A DNA stretch of 7,664 nucleotides, taken from the NCBI GenBank assembly GCA_012963895.1, contig DTUW01000073.1:1-7664 (forward strand), read 5' to 3'. The translations under genes were made by a program, and so were the position numbers. Numbering within the stretch: position 1 is the first letter of the stretch; the number at the start of each line of letters is the position of its first letter. Shown here one piece after another: positions 1 to 5,591 of this stretch. Under the pieces are notes generated by a model. The model worked only from the letters and a program-made list of their open reading frames with translations. It was not told the DNA's origin and did no database searches. The stretch is from Campylobacterales bacterium. Lineage in GTDB: Bacteria; Campylobacterota; Campylobacteria; Campylobacterales; Thiovulaceae.

Positions 1-570
1 AAAAATGGAGTTCTAGCAATTAATCTTATGAGTTCTCCCGGAGCTGGCAAAACTACTTTACTTGAAAAATTAGCTGAAATAGGAGATTTCAAATTTAGTG
101 TAATTGAGGGTGATTTAGAAACCAATTACGATGCTAAGCGACTTCAAGATAAAGGAGTTGAAGCCTATCAAATAGCAACGGGAACAGCTTGTCATCTTGA
201 TGCTTTTATGGTTCATAAAGGATTACACCATATAGATTTAGCCAATATCGATGTCTGTTTTATAGAAAATGTCGGAAATTTAGTCTGTCCGGCCAGTTAC
301 GATGTTGGAGCTCATTTAAATATCGTTTTGGTAAGCATTCCAGAGGGCGAAGGTAAGATTGCGAAATATCCTGTAATGTTTCGACAAGCTGATTTGGTTA
401 TTTTTACCAAAACCGATTTATTGCCATATTTTGAGTATGACCTACAACGAGAGAAAGAGGTGCTTAAAAAATTGAAACCAAATGTAGATATTATCGAGTT
501 CAATATCAAAGATGACCATAGTATCCGAAAAATTGCTAATTGGATAAAGTTTAAAATGGAGATGAGGTAG
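1..570 (+). CDS. hypB: Hydrogenase nickel incorporation GTPase HypB (5' partial)
   Basis: SIMIBI-class GTPase that, with HypA, delivers nickel to the large subunit of NiFe hydrogenase in the cytoplasm. The frame is open from base 1 and reads K-N-G-V-L-A-I-N-L before the first ATG at 28. That ATG lies inside the P-loop strand, so it is not the true start and the N-terminus is outside the window. Visible motifs are the P-loop SSPGAGKTT (31-57), the TGTACHLDA segment with the Cys-His pair (190-195) that binds metal in the family G domain, the switch/Walker-B-like ENVGNLVCPASYD, and TKTD as the guanine-specificity (NKxD-type) motif. 189 residues are visible. The TAG stop shares one base with the hypC start. 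Whether an N-terminal His-rich or CxxCGC nickel site exists cannot be seen. Identity is secure. Confidence 0.96.
   Translation, partial: KNGVLAINLMSSPGAGKTTLLEKLAEIGDFKFSVIEGDLETNYDAKRLQDKGVEAYQIATGTACHLDAFMVHKGLHHIDLANIDVCFIENVGNLVCPASYDVGAHLNIVLVSIPEGEGKIAKYPVMFRQADLVIFTKTDLLPYFEYDLQREKEVLKKLKPNVDIIEFNIKDDHSIRKIANWIKFKMEMR
558..561 (+). promoter_or_regulatory. Ribosome binding site of hypC, inside the hypB end
   Basis: GGAG lies 8 bases before the GTG at 570, within the last codons of hypB. It supports the GTG start, which is needed to place the essential Cys at residue 2 of HypC. Confidence 0.7.
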
Positions 571-860
571 TGTGTTTATCTATACCAAGTAAGGTTAAGA
601 AAATAGATAAAGAGAGAAACATAGCAATTGTAGAGACATTTGGGGTTGAGAGAGAAGCAAGTTTAGATTTAATGGCAGAAGATGAGGTTAAAGTTGGAGA
701 CTATGTATTACTCCATATTGGATTTATTATGAGTAAGATAGATGAAAAAAGTGCATTGGAATCTATCGAAACCTATAAAGAGATATTGGAAAAAATGGAC
801 AAAGAGGAGAGGCAGAAAACTATACTTGAAGATGATAATTGTCCCAATAGAGATTGTTAA
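570..860 (+). CDS. hypC: Hydrogenase maturation chaperone HypC
   Basis: Small HypC/HupF-family chaperone that works with HypD in building the Fe(CN)2CO group and then carries it to the hydrogenase large-subunit precursor. The protein of 96 residues begins M-C-L-S-I-P. Cys2 is the invariant residue that contacts iron and HypD, and it fixes the start at the GTG at 570. The central GDYVLLHIGFIMSKIDE block is the family signature. The start overlaps the hypB stop as TAGTG, and the stop overlaps the hypD start as TAATG, so translation is probably coupled along the three genes. The C-terminal tail after about residue 75 is charged and ends with two extra cysteines (NCPNRDC). I know no role for these. 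Identity is secure. Confidence 0.95.
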   Translation: MCLSIPSKVKKIDKERNIAIVETFGVEREASLDLMAEDEVKVGDYVLLHIGFIMSKIDEKSALESIETYKEILEKMDKEERQKTILEDDNCPNRDC

Positions 861-1981
861 TGTTGGAGTTGAAAAATTTATATGATGATTTTAGAGATAG
901 CAAAACCATAAAAGCTCTATCTTTGGAGATTGAAAAAGAGGCAAAAAAACTTAATAGAAATATCAATATTATGGAGGTGTGCGGAGGACACACCCATACA
1001 ATTATGAAATATGGACTTCCTCAAATCCTACCCCAAAATATCAATTTTATTCACGGACCTGGGTGTCCTGTTTGCATAATGCCAAAAGAGAGAATTGACC
1101 ATGCATATATTCTATCAATGCAGAAAAATGTCATCTTAGTTACTCTCGGAGATATGATAAGAGTTCCTGGTAGTAAAGGGAGTTTGCAAAGTGCCAGACG
1201 AAAAGGGGCAGATGTAAGATTTGTCTATTCTCCACTTGAAACAGTTCAAATAGCAAAAGATAATCCAAACAAAATCGTAATATTTTTCGCGATAGGATTT
1301 GAGACTACAACACCAATGACTGTTGCACTTCTTGAAACAAGTATTAACCAAAATATTAGCAATATACTCTTTCATATTAACCATGTAACAGTTCCTGAGG
1401 TGATGGCTGAACTAATTGATGGTCGAGAAAAAAATCAAATAGATGCATTTTTGGGACCAAGCCATGTAAGTGTCATCGCAGGAAGTCAGATATATGAGCA
1501 ATTTCCTTTAAAATACAATCGTCCTGTTGTGGTTGCAGGGTTTGAGCCAGTTGATGTTATGGAAGGGGTGCTACACATTATTAAACAATTCAATGAAAAC
1601 AGATGTGAGCTTGAAGTTCAATACAAAAGAGTAGTAACCAGAGAAGGCAATCTAAAAGCACAAGAGCTAATAAATAGATATTTTGAAAAACGGGAATTTT
1701 TTAAATGGAGAGGTCTCGGTAATATGCCAAAAAGTGCTTGGAAATTGAGAGATGAGTTTAGTCAGTTTGATGCCGAAGTTGTTTTTCAAGATATTCTGCC
1801 AAATAAAGAAATTGACGACCATAAACTTTGTATTTGTGGCGAAATCCTAAGAGGTATGGCTAAACCCAATGAATGCACTATCTTTGGAACTGCTTGCACC
1901 CCAAATAGTCCTGTTGGAAGCTGTATGGTTAGTAGTGAGGGTGCTTGTTCTGCCTATTACCAATATGGTCAGTTTCAATAA
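860..1981 (+). CDS. hypD: Hydrogenase maturation Fe-S protein HypD
   Basis: HypD is the [4Fe-4S] scaffold on which, with HypC and HypE, the Fe(CN)2CO moiety of NiFe hydrogenase is assembled. From the ATG at 860 the protein has 373 residues, the usual length. Visible motifs are MEVCGGHTHT (Cys41), FIHGPGCPVC (Cys69, Cys72), GFETTTP (146-152), and a C-terminal cysteine-rich region with Cys at 324, 326, 339, 346, 355 and 363 that contains the cluster ligands. The ATG overlaps the hypC stop by one base and puts the conserved cysteines at 41, 69 and 72, matching the E. coli numbering as I recall it. A TTG two codons upstream (854) is an alternative but less likely start. No strong ribosome binding site precedes it, which fits translational coupling. 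hypE, often the next gene, is absent downstream. Confidence 0.97.
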   Translation: MLELKNLYDDFRDSKTIKALSLEIEKEAKKLNRNINIMEVCGGHTHTIMKYGLPQILPQNINFIHGPGCPVCIMPKERIDHAYILSMQKNVILVTLGDMIRVPGSKGSLQSARRKGADVRFVYSPLETVQIAKDNPNKIVIFFAIGFETTTPMTVALLETSINQNISNILFHINHVTVPEVMAELIDGREKNQIDAFLGPSHVSVIAGSQIYEQFPLKYNRPVVVAGFEPVDVMEGVLHIIKQFNENRCELEVQYKRVVTREGNLKAQELINRYFEKREFFKWRGLGNMPKSAWKLRDEFSQFDAEVVFQDILPNKEIDDHKLCICGEILRGMAKPNECTIFGTACTPNSPVGSCMVSSEGACSAYYQYGQFQ

Positions 1982-1989
1982 TCCAAGTT

Positions 1990-2014
1990 AAATAATCCTG
2001 CATTTTGATTATTT
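1990..2014 (+). terminator. Weak AT-rich hairpin after hypD
   Basis: AAATAATC (1990-1997) and GATTATTT (2007-2014) can pair as an 8-bp stem with a 9-base loop, starting 9 bases after the hypD stop. The stem is AT-rich and has no real T-tract, so it is at best a weak terminator or a 3'-end protecting structure. Confidence 0.35.
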
Positions 2015-2050
2015 TGTATAACCGCTATATTTATGGTGAATTAGAAATTT

Positions 2051-2068
2051 AGGGGGTATTTACCCCCT
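2051..2068. terminator. Probable bidirectional terminator between convergent genes
   Basis: A GC-rich inverted repeat, A-GGGGG-T against A-CCCCC-T (2051-2057 with 2062-2068), has a short ATTT loop and sits between the convergent ends of hypD and the SDR gene. On the + strand it is followed by a T-rich stretch (TTCTATATATTTATC), and on the - strand by TAAATTTC. Neither is a classic uninterrupted U-tract. Location and stem strength argue for termination from both sides. Confidence 0.65.
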
Positions 2069-2077
2069 TCTATATAT

Positions 2078-2950
2078 TTATCTCTTTTCTGCAATGGTCT
2101 GAATGACCTCCAATATCCCTTGTCCCAAATCGATAAATGGATTTGCTACCAGCTTTTTAGCCGTTGTCGGTTGAAATGAATAGGGTGTAATTTTGTAGTG
2201 TCCAAAATGGTTCTCATCTACATTCTCTATTTTCAATCTATTACCTAAAATCTCATTTATCATAGTCAGAAGCTCTATCCTCTTCATTCTTTCAATACCT
2301 GTTAGGATTAGGTGTTGGTTCTCAAACTCCCTGTTTTCCAAAATATCGACAGACAATTTAGCTACATCTTTTGCATGAATATATTCCCTAATATCTTCTC
2401 CATTTCCTTTATATTCCAATACTCCTGTTTCTAAACCATTTTTTATCAAATTGTAAATATAGTTGTTGTGGCTCTCCCTCTCTCCATAGACTGAACCATA
2501 TCGAATAATGGTATATTTCAATCCATACCGTTTAGAATACTCCTCTATTATCTTCTCGCTCGTCCTTTTCGAAATACCATAAAAAGAGCCTTCCTCTGAA
2601 AGAGCATAGGCACTTGAAGCATAGATAAATCTCTCTATGTTTCCTGTTTCTCTGCAAGCTTCAAGAATATTCATATTTCCCATTACATTGATATTCATAG
2701 TTGTAATAGGCATATGGATTGCATCATCTAAATTGGAGACAGCTACAAAGTTGTAGATATAGTCCATATCTTTGACAATCTCTCTAATACTTTGGAAATC
2801 CAATATATCCACCTCTACAAATTTGTATTGCTGAACAAATTTGGATTGAACTTTATCTACAATAGTAATATCGTAACCTCGTCTATGGAGTTCGTCGGCT
2901 ACATAGCTACCGAGAAAGCCACTACCTCCAAATATTGCTACTCTTTTCAT
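2078..2950 (-). CDS. Extended SDR: NAD-dependent epimerase/dehydratase-family protein
   Basis: Cytoplasmic extended short-chain dehydrogenase/reductase of 290 residues. The N-terminal Rossmann motif is GGSGFLG (8-14), and Asp32 at the end of the second beta strand suggests NAD(H) rather than NADP(H). The catalytic set is visible as Ser112/Ser113 (YASSAY), Tyr124 and Lys128 (YGISK). RYGSVYGER and the following GNGEDIREYIHAKDVA segment are typical of nucleotide-sugar epimerases and dehydratases. The ATG overlaps the stop of the upstream 2-hydroxyacid dehydrogenase gene (ATGA, 4 bp) and there is no good ribosome binding site of its own, so translation is probably coupled. From memory, similar SDRs occur in surface-polysaccharide clusters. 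The substrate cannot be read from the sequence, and the gene could act on another hydroxy or keto compound. Confidence 0.88.
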   Translation of the reverse strand: MKRVAIFGGSGFLGSYVADELHRRGYDITIVDKVQSKFVQQYKFVEVDILDFQSIREIVKDMDYIYNFVAVSNLDDAIHMPITTMNINVMGNMNILEACRETGNIERFIYASSAYALSEEGSFYGISKRTSEKIIEEYSKRYGLKYTIIRYGSVYGERESHNNYIYNLIKNGLETGVLEYKGNGEDIREYIHAKDVAKLSVDILENREFENQHLILTGIERMKRIELLTMINEILGNRLKIENVDENHFGHYKITPYSFQPTTAKKLVANPFIDLGQGILEVIQTIAEKR

Positions 2951-3858
2951 ACTTTGAAAAACTCTCGTAGATGTTGAATTGCACTCATTCCCATAGCTAA
3001 TACTGCCTCCTCTGCATTACCTCCAATATGTGGGGTTGTGATGAGGTTGGGCAGATTTAGGAGTTCGGTATCTGTTGGGGGTTCAGTTGTATAGACATCG
3101 ATAGCCCCTCCTGCTATCTCTCCACTTTTTAAAGCCTCTTTTAAAGCCTCTTCATCAACTATTCCACCCCGTGCAGAGTTGATAATATATGCTGACTTTT
3201 TCATAGTTCTAAATTCTTCGGTTGAAATCATGTTTTTGGTATCTTTATTCAAAGGCACATGGAGAGTTACAAAATCTGAGTTTCTTAAAATAGTTGGAAT
3301 ATCTACCTCTTTTACTCCAACAGAGTTATAGTATTCGGTTTGGTCTATCACATCATAGACCAATATTTCACAATTGAAAGGCTGTAAAAGTCTAATTAGC
3401 TCTTTGCCAATATATCCAACTCCAATAATACCGATGGTCTTTCCCGAAAGTTGGAAACCTCCCGACTTATTCCAAGTTCCAGATTTGAGTTGGTTAGAGG
3501 TAATATAGATATTTCTAGCTAACATCAACATATAGCCTAATACGAGTTCAGCCACAGAGAGGCGATTCACTCCACCCGTCCAGCCTATCTTTATATTAGG
3601 GTTACTGAACTTCAAATTATTCAACCCCACCCCATACTTTGAAACTATCTTCAAATTTGGACAGGCTTCAACTACCTCATCGTCTATCTCCTCTAAGCCG
3701 ACAATAGCTCCATCAGCATCTCCAATAAACTGGATTAGCTCCTCTTTTGTAAATCTTTTTCCCTCTAAGTTCAATTTAGCATCTGGAAAATATCGATATA
3801 TCTCCTCTTGTAACTTTCTATTTTTTGAAAAAGAGGGAGAGGTTGCTACTATCTTCAT
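2947..3858 (-). CDS. D-isomer-specific 2-hydroxyacid dehydrogenase (SerA-like, substrate unknown)
   Basis: NAD-dependent oxidoreductase of 303 residues from the D-2-hydroxyacid dehydrogenase family. The split substrate-binding domain surrounds a central NAD domain: GVGYIG (146-151) with Asp169 after the second strand, and catalytic Arg230 (NSARGG), Glu259 (TTEPP) and His277 (TPHIGG). It resembles phosphoglycerate dehydrogenase but has no C-terminal ACT domain. The loop that reads GLRSRT in E. coli SerA is GLEEI here (54-58), so the arginine that helps bind 3-phosphoglycerate is not there. The usual GVGxDN pattern is GVGLNN (76-81). I therefore do not call it serA. Its ATG abuts the argG stop with no intergenic base, and its stop overlaps the SDR start, which suggests that the last two enzymes act in one pathway. 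Confidence 0.9.
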   Translation of the reverse strand: MKIVATSPSFSKNRKLQEEIYRYFPDAKLNLEGKRFTKEELIQFIGDADGAIVGLEEIDDEVVEACPNLKIVSKYGVGLNNLKFSNPNIKIGWTGGVNRLSVAELVLGYMLMLARNIYITSNQLKSGTWNKSGGFQLSGKTIGIIGVGYIGKELIRLLQPFNCEILVYDVIDQTEYYNSVGVKEVDIPTILRNSDFVTLHVPLNKDTKNMISTEEFRTMKKSAYIINSARGGIVDEEALKEALKSGEIAGGAIDVYTTEPPTDTELLNLPNLITTPHIGGNAEEAVLAMGMSAIQHLREFFKV

Positions 3859-5073
3859 CTACTTTCTAGCCTCGCCTTCAATAATAAATCTAAGAGCATT
3901 CAGTTTGATAAATCCTTCTGCATCTTTCTGATTATATACCTCATCTTCTTCAAAAGTCGAGTAATCTGGGTTGAAAAGAGATTTTGGAGATTTACGACCA
4001 ACCACAAATATATTACCTTTGTAGAGCTTCAACCGAACAACTCCTTCTACATTTTTCTGAGTTTCATCGATAGCGGATTGGAGCATTCGTCGCTCAGGAG
4101 AGAACCAGAAACCATTGTATATAAGTTTTGCATATCGAGGCATCAACTCATCTTTTAGATGAGCCTCTTCTCTATCAAGGGTAATGGACTCAATCGCTCT
4201 ATGGGCTTTCAACATAATAGTTCCCCCTGGTGTTTCGTAAGCCCCTCGACTCTTCATACCAACAAATCTATTTTCAACTATATCTATCCGACCTATGCCG
4301 TGTTTAGCTCCAAGTTCATTCAACTTCCTCAACATATTGGCAGGGGAGAGAGTTTCACCATTGAGTTTTATCGGGTCTCCATTTTTGTATTCAATTTCAA
4401 TATATTCAGGTTGGTCAGGAGCTGTTTCAGGAGAGTTAGTCCATCTCCACATATCTTCTTCTGGTTCATTCCAAGGGTCTTCTAATATACCTCCTTCATA
4501 GGAGATATGGAGTAGGTTAGCATCCATAGAGTATGGAGACTTTTTCCCTTGTCTATCTATCTTGATTCCGTGTTCCTCAGCGAATTTGAGGAGTTTTTCA
4601 CGACTGTTCAAATCCCACTCTCTCCAAGGGGCGATAATTTTCAGTTTGGAATTTATTCCAAGATACCCCATTTCAAACCGAACTTGGTCGTTTCCTTTTC
4701 CAGTGGCTCCGTGAGCTACCCCATCAGCTCCAACCAACTTCGCTATCTCTGCCTGTCTCTTAGCAATTAGAGGACGAGCGATAGAAGTTCCTAATAGGTA
4801 TTCCCCTTCATAAATAGCATTTGCTCTAAACATTGGGAATACATAATCTCTAACAAATTCCTCTTCAAGGTTTTCAATAAAGATATTTTCAGGCTTTATC
4901 CCCAGTTCTAAGGCTTTTTCTCTTGCCTTCTCAACCTCTTCACCCTGTCCAATATCAGCGGTAAAAGTTACTACTTCGCAGTTGTATTCATCTTGTAGCC
5001 ATTTGAGTATTACACTGGTATCTAATCCACCAGAGTAAGCTAAAACAACCTTTTTTACATCTTTTCTATTCAT
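3859..5073 (-). CDS. argG: Argininosuccinate synthase
   Basis: ATP-dependent condensation of citrulline with aspartate to give argininosuccinate, AMP and pyrophosphate, the penultimate step of arginine synthesis, in the cytoplasm. The protein of 404 residues is full length for the family. The N-terminal ATP-pyrophosphatase loop is AYSGGLDTS (12-20), YLLGTSIARP lies at 92-101, and HGATGKGNDQVRFE (121-134) is the signature around the citrulline/aspartate site. The ATG at 5073 is preceded by AGGAG with a 7-base spacer, so the start is secure. It is the first gene of a three-gene minus-strand operon, and its two downstream partners have no evident role in arginine synthesis. It is transcribed divergently from the tRNA cluster. 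No argH or other arg gene is in the window. Confidence 0.98.
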   Translation of the reverse strand: MNRKDVKKVVLAYSGGLDTSVILKWLQDEYNCEVVTFTADIGQGEEVEKAREKALELGIKPENIFIENLEEEFVRDYVFPMFRANAIYEGEYLLGTSIARPLIAKRQAEIAKLVGADGVAHGATGKGNDQVRFEMGYLGINSKLKIIAPWREWDLNSREKLLKFAEEHGIKIDRQGKKSPYSMDANLLHISYEGGILEDPWNEPEEDMWRWTNSPETAPDQPEYIEIEYKNGDPIKLNGETLSPANMLRKLNELGAKHGIGRIDIVENRFVGMKSRGAYETPGGTIMLKAHRAIESITLDREEAHLKDELMPRYAKLIYNGFWFSPERRMLQSAIDETQKNVEGVVRLKLYKGNIFVVGRKSPKSLFNPDYSTFEEDEVYNQKDAEGFIKLNALRFIIEGEARK

Positions 5074-5080
5074 CTAATAT

Positions 5081-5085
5081 CTCCT
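5081..5085 (-). promoter_or_regulatory. Ribosome binding site of argG
   Basis: AGGAG on the minus strand lies 7 bases from the ATG at 5073. It is the strongest Shine-Dalgarno match in the argG operon. Confidence 0.85.
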
Positions 5086-5105
5086 GTATTTTTTCGAGGA
5101 ATATA

Positions 5106-5114
5106 ATTCTAACA
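5106..5114 (-). promoter_or_regulatory. Putative extended -10 promoter of argG
   Basis: Read on the minus strand, the site is TG-T-TAGAAT, a good extended -10. It would start transcription near 5099 and give a leader of about 26 bases that contains the AGGAG site. There is no -35 consensus at the expected place (AAAGTC at 5134-5129), which is common in Campylobacterota. No ArgR-like operator could be recognised. Confidence 0.42.
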
Positions 5115-5126
5115 ATAAAAGATAAT

Positions 5127-5155
5127 TTGACTTTACAATACAAAAGATATATAAT
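5127..5155 (+). promoter_or_regulatory. Strong sigma-70 promoter of the tRNA cluster
   Basis: TTGACT (5127-5132) and TATAAT (5150-5155) are separated by exactly 17 bases, so this is a near-consensus promoter. The predicted start is at about 5161-5163, some 13 bases before tRNA-Gly. The bases between the -10 and the start (ATCGCCCG) form a GC-rich discriminator of the kind that makes stable-RNA promoters sensitive to ppGpp in other proteobacteria. Its action here is inferred. Confidence 0.85.
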
Positions 5156-5174
5156 ATCGCCCGTTTTTAACAAT

Positions 5175-5251
5175 GCGGGAATAGCTCAGTTGGCTAGAGC
5201 ACAACCTTGCCAAGGTTGGGGTCGCGGGTTCGAGTCCCGTTTCCCGCTCCA
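5175..5251 (+). tRNA. tRNA-Gly (GCC)
   Basis: Full cloverleaf: acceptor GCGGGAA/TTCCCGC, D stem GCTC/GAGC, anticodon stem CAACC/GGTTG with loop TTGCCAA, and a T arm with TTCGAGT loop. The anticodon GCC is at 5209-5211, reading GGC and GGU. CCA is encoded (5249-5251). Position 36 is C, so it is not a MiaA substrate, unlike the next three tRNAs. It is the first gene behind the strong promoter. Confidence 0.97.
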
Positions 5252-5270
5252 TAGATAGAGTAAATATTTT

Positions 5271-5358
5271 GCCCAGGTGGCGGAATTGGTAGACGCAAGG
5301 GACTTAAAATCCCTCGGTAGTTTTTACCGTGCCGGTTCAAGTCCGGCCTTGGGCACCA
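5271..5358 (+). tRNA. tRNA-Leu (TAA)
   Basis: Class II tRNA of 88 bases with acceptor GCCCAGG/CTTGGGC (one G-T pair), anticodon stem AGGGA/TCCCT, a long variable arm (CGGTA/TACCG) and encoded CCA. The anticodon TAA is at 5305-5307 and reads UUA, a heavily used codon in AT-rich genomes. The loop CTTAAAA gives A36-A37-A38, the signature of MiaA substrates. It lies 19 bases after tRNA-Gly. Confidence 0.97.
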
Positions 5359-5369
5359 TTCTATTTGGT

Positions 5370-5444
5370 GGTGGCATAGCCAAGTGGTAAGGCAGTGGCC
5401 TGCAAAGCCATCATTCCCCAGTTCGAATCTGGGTGTCACCTCCA
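5370..5444 (+). tRNA. tRNA-Cys (GCA)
   Basis: 75 bases with CCA. The acceptor is GGTGGCA/TGTCACC (one G-T pair), the anticodon stem GTGGC/GCCAT and the loop CTGCAAA. The anticodon GCA is at 5402-5404 and is followed by A37-A38, so this is a likely i6A37 substrate of MiaA. It lies 11 bases after tRNA-Leu. Confidence 0.97.
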
Positions 5445-5451
5445 AATATTT

Positions 5452-5460
5452 TGATAAAAT
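5452..5460 (+). promoter_or_regulatory. Possible internal extended -10 before tRNA-Ser
   Basis: TG-A-TAAAAT in the 32-base gap between tRNA-Cys and tRNA-Ser fits an extended -10 and would start transcription near 5467, about 10 bases before tRNA-Ser. No -35 is seen, because that place falls inside tRNA-Cys. It could supply extra transcripts of tRNA-Ser, the protease gene and miaA, but short AT-rich spacers give such matches by chance. Confidence 0.25.
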
Positions 5461-5476
5461 TCCTTTCCACATATGT

Positions 5477-5565
5477 GGGGAGATGGCAGAGCTGGTTGAA
5501 TGCACCGGTCTTGAAAACCGGCGAGGGTAACACCTCCCAGGGTTCGAATCCCTGTCTCCCCGCCA
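5477..5565 (+). tRNA. tRNA-Ser (TGA)
   Basis: Class II tRNA of 89 bases with acceptor GGGGAGA/TCTCCCC, discriminator G as in serine tRNAs, a long variable arm (GAGG/CCTC) and encoded CCA. The anticodon stem is CCGGT/ACCGG with loop CTTGAAA. The anticodon TGA is at 5512-5514, reading UCA, with A36-A37-A38 for MiaA. It is the last tRNA of the cluster, and no terminator hairpin with T-tract follows it before the protease gene. Confidence 0.97.
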
Positions 5566-5579
5566 CTCTTTTACCTCCC

Positions 5580-5585
5580 AAAGGA
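5580..5585 (+). promoter_or_regulatory. Ribosome binding site that fixes a TTG start
   Basis: AAAGGA stands 6 bases before the TTG at 5592, a standard distance. It lies just after the tRNA-Ser 3' end, so translation can begin only downstream of the tRNA. This argues against the long upstream open frame and against the later ATG at 5655, which has no such site in place. Confidence 0.72.
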
Positions 5586-5591
5586 ATATCC

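Noticed and set aside
312..509. Minus-strand open frame opposite hypB
   Set aside because: It is a shadow of conserved GTPase coding sequence, with no ribosome binding site or recognisable motif.
1136..1384. Minus-strand open frame opposite hypD
   Set aside because: It is antisense to the conserved core of HypD and is of low-complexity, unlikely composition.
2792..2977. Plus-strand open frame opposite the SDR start
   Set aside because: It is a shadow of the SDR N-terminus with its clear Rossmann motif, and has no independent support.
3127..3150. Perfect tandem repeat of a 12-base unit (TTTTAAAGCCTC twice)
   Set aside because: It lies inside the 2-hydroxyacid dehydrogenase and encodes E-A-L-K twice in the normal D/E-E-A-L-x-E-A-L-K-S-G helix. 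The length is usual for the family, so it is not an insertion or mobile footprint.
4159..4770. Three plus-strand open frames opposite argG
   Set aside because: They lie fully antisense to the conserved argG reading frame, have no family-like motifs, and arise from low stop frequency opposite a constrained gene.
5194..5505. Minus-strand open frame of 103 codons across the tRNA cluster
   Set aside because: It is antisense to tRNA-Gly, -Leu, -Cys and part of -Ser. Its peptides, such as GNGTRTRDP and RPDLNRH, are the well-known false translations of tRNA genes.
5433..5591. Upstream extension of the protease frame to an ATG at 5433
   Set aside because: The stretch lies over the end of tRNA-Cys and all of tRNA-Ser, and its peptide is tRNA-derived. 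The protein family begins with the hydrophobic segment after the TTG at 5592.
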